Shown here: positions 62,301 through 64,000 of the stretch, one piece after another | Layout of the letters: each line of letters starts with the position of its first letter | Position numbering within the stretch: the first letter of the stretch is position 1 | NCBI GenBank assembly: GCA_009911175.1 | Contig: QXWX01000015.1 | Span: 1-64,000 of the forward strand | Reading direction: 5' to 3' | DNA length: 64,000 nt | DNA from: Lachnospiraceae bacterium | GTDB lineage: Bacteria; Bacillota_A; Clostridia; Lachnospirales; Lachnospiraceae | Program-made: the position numbers and the translations under genes | Notes under the pieces: model-generated | What the model was told of the DNA's origin: nothing | Seen by the model: only the letters and a program-made list of their open reading frames with translations | Databases searched by the model: none

Positions 62301-64000
62301 ATGGAGCAGAAAAGACAGCGGCTGCAGGAATTGACAGAGCTTTTAAACCGCGCCCGGCGTGCCTATGAGCAGGAAGACCGGGAGATCATGAGCAATTACG
62401 AATATGATAAGCTGTATGACGAACTTTCAGGGCTGGAGCAGGAGCTGGGAACAACACTTGCATCCAGCCCCACCGTCCATGTGGGGTATGAGGTGCTCAG
62501 CGAACTGCCGAAGGAGCGGCATGAGCGTCCCATGCTTTCCCTGGATAAGACCAAGGAGGTGCCCCGGCTGCAGGAATTTCTGGGAGACCAGCAGGCGGTG
62601 ATCTCCTGGAAGCTGGACGGGCTGACCATCGTGCTGACCTACCGGGACGGAGAACTGCAGAAGGCGGTCACCCGGGGAAATGGAGAGGTGGGGGAGGTCA
62701 TCACCAACAATGCCAGAGTGTTCAAAAATCTTCCTCTGCGCATTTCCTACCAGGGAGAACTGATCCTGCGGGGGGAGGCGGTCATCGGATACAGGGACTT
62801 CGAGCGGATCAATGAGGAGATCGAGGATGTGGATGCCCGGTATAAGAATCCGAGGAACCTGTGCAGCGGTTCGGTGCGGCAGCTGAGCAATGAGGTGACG
62901 GCAAGGCGCAATGTCCGTTTTTTCGCCTTTTCTCTGGTGCGGGCAGAAGGGGTGGATTTTGACAATTCCAGGTTCCGTCAGATGGAATGGCTGGAATCCC
63001 AGGGCTTTGAGGTGGTGGAGCACCGCAGGGTGACGGCGGAGACCATTCGGGAAGAGGTGGACTGGTTCGCGGGACGGATCGAGAGCAACGATTTTCCGTC
63101 AGATGGACTGGTGCTGGTCTATGACGACATTGCATACGGACAGTCGCTGGGGGCAACGGCAAAATTTCCCAGAGACTCCTTTGCGTTCAAATGGGCAGAT
63201 GAGGTTCGGGAGACGACGCTGCGGGAGATAGAATGGAGTCCTTCCCGGACTGGGCTGATCAACCCGGTGGCAATCTTTGAGCCGGTGGAACTGGAGGGGA
63301 CTACGGTGAGTCGGGCCAGCGTCCACAACCTGAGCATCATGGAGGAACTGGAGCTGGGAATCGGGGACACCATCCAGGTCTATAAGGCAAATATGATCAT
63401 TCCCCAGATCGCGGAAAATCTGACCCGGAGCGGAAAGCGCGAGATCCCGGCGGTCTGCCCGGTGTGCGGCGGAGCGACACGTATTTCCACGGAAAATGAC
63501 ACGAAGACCCTGTATTGCACCAATCCGGACTGTCAGGCAAAGCAGGTCAAGTCGTTTGCCCTGTTTGTGAGTCGGGATGCCATGAACATCGAGGGGATGT
63601 CCGAGGCCACGCTGGAAAAATTTATCATACAGGGATTTATCAAGGACTTTTCGGATATCTTCCATCTGGACCGCTATGAGGAAGAGATCAAGAATCTGGA
63701 AGGGTTTGGGGAAAAGTCCTACGTGAACCTGCAGAAGAGCATTGAAAACGCAAGGAATACGACGCTGCCCCGGCTGGTCTACAGTCTGGGGATCGCGAAT
63801 ATCGGACTGGCAAATGCCAAAGTGATCTGCCGTGCCTTTGGGAATGACCCGGCCCGGATCCCGGACGCGACCGAGGAGGAGCTGGATGAGATCTCGGGTG
63901 TAGGCGGTGTGATCGCAAAGACCTATGTGGATTATTTTGCTCAGGAAAAGCATCGGGAGCTTTATCAGAAGCTGCTGGCGGAGGTGACGATTCCGCAGGA
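62301..64000 (+). CDS. ligA: NAD-dependent DNA ligase LigA, divergent (3' end outside window)
   Basis: The first 566 codons of a ligase. An NAD-binding Ia domain (MSNYEYDKLYDELSGLE) is followed by the adenylation domain with the AMP lysine K104 in SWKLDGLT, RGNGEVGEVITNN, RGEAVIGYRDFERIN and KNPRNLCSGSVRQL, the OB fold, a four-Cys zinc finger (CPVCGG...YCTNPDC) and HhH motifs. Several usually fixed residues differ (RGNG for RGDG, SWKLDG for EPKIDG), so it may be the second LigA paralogue known from Clostridia. The ATG at 62301 has AGGAGCAGGA upstream. The BRCT end lies beyond the edge. Confidence 0.9.
   Translation, partial: MEQKRQRLQELTELLNRARRAYEQEDREIMSNYEYDKLYDELSGLEQELGTTLASSPTVHVGYEVLSELPKERHERPMLSLDKTKEVPRLQEFLGDQQAVISWKLDGLTIVLTYRDGELQKAVTRGNGEVGEVITNNARVFKNLPLRISYQGELILRGEAVIGYRDFERINEEIEDVDARYKNPRNLCSGSVRQLSNEVTARRNVRFFAFSLVRAEGVDFDNSRFRQMEWLESQGFEVVEHRRVTAETIREEVDWFAGRIESNDFPSDGLVLVYDDIAYGQSLGATAKFPRDSFAFKWADEVRETTLREIEWSPSRTGLINPVAIFEPVELEGTTVSRASVHNLSIMEELELGIGDTIQVYKANMIIPQIAENLTRSGKREIPAVCPVCGGATRISTENDTKTLYCTNPDCQAKQVKSFALFVSRDAMNIEGMSEATLEKFIIQGFIKDFSDIFHLDRYEEEIKNLEGFGEKSYVNLQKSIENARNTTLPRLVYSLGIANIGLANAKVICRAFGNDPARIPDATEEELDEISGVGGVIAKTYVDYFAQEKHRELYQKLLAEVTIPQ

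Overview
The window reads as chromosome of a low-to-mid GC Firmicute, most likely a gut Lachnospiraceae (Clostridium cluster XIVa). The support is the gene content: class III fructose bisphosphatase, uvrC next to hprK, long-form HPF, ATP-type PEP carboxykinase, a DUF5721-like protein, the YedF/DUF3343 selenium-sulfur set, a eukaryotic-type HisA and RF2 with its programmed frameshift. No rRNA, tRNA, CRISPR array, transposase or phage gene was seen. Genes lie on both strands in short operons separated by clear stem-loop terminators. The left edge cuts a coiled-coil gene and the right edge cuts an NAD-dependent DNA ligase.

Layout. 1-1.8 kb: end of a coiled-coil protein and a DUF4874/DUF4832 protein. 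1.9-6.2 kb: a selenium/sulfur-handling set (DUF3343, cysteine desulfurase, YedF) followed by a double-cubane cluster protein and its ATP-dependent activator. 6.2-11.7 kb (minus): a LytTR two-component system and an FtsX-type ABC transporter, whose permease end has been rewritten by a palindromic repeat. 12.1-19.3 kb: a very large secreted M60 metallopeptidase with a dockerin-like module, a membrane-anchored protein with a cohesin-like and a FIVAR module, and a PAP2 phosphatase. 19.4-22.6 kb (minus): pyrG and a DUF1846 protein. 22.8-33.7 kb: ftsH, uvrC, hprK, ROK glucokinase, a class A penicillin-binding protein, DAHP synthase and an IMPACT/YigZ protein. 33.8-36.9 kb (minus): hpf, a PsiE-like membrane protein and typA. 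37.2-50.5 kb: a tandem-OB SSB, dapB, fbp, an Asn/Thr-rich lipoprotein, eukaryotic-type hisA, secA, prfB, hom, an apgM-like gene, DUF1848 and NUDIX. 50.5-50.8 kb: a deletion scar made of two gene stumps. 50.8-55.6 kb (minus): HD hydrolase, azlD/azlC, pckA, an XRE regulator and a CYTH protein. 55.9-62.2 kb: a small membrane protein, a DUF5721-like protein (minus), then a cell-surface O-acylation set (SGNH, DUF4358, MBOAT, DHHW) and an RluF-type pseudouridine synthase. 62.3 kb to the end: a divergent ligA.

Most of the window is core housekeeping. The less ordinary parts are the dockerin M60/cohesin-like pair, which suggests docking of a mucin-type peptidase on the cell surface; the selenium/sulfur-DCCP gene set; a family of 34-37 bp palindromic intergenic repeats found at least six times; the repeat-derived tail on the ABC permease; and the O-acylation operon with its tyrosine/glutamine/glycine repeat protein.
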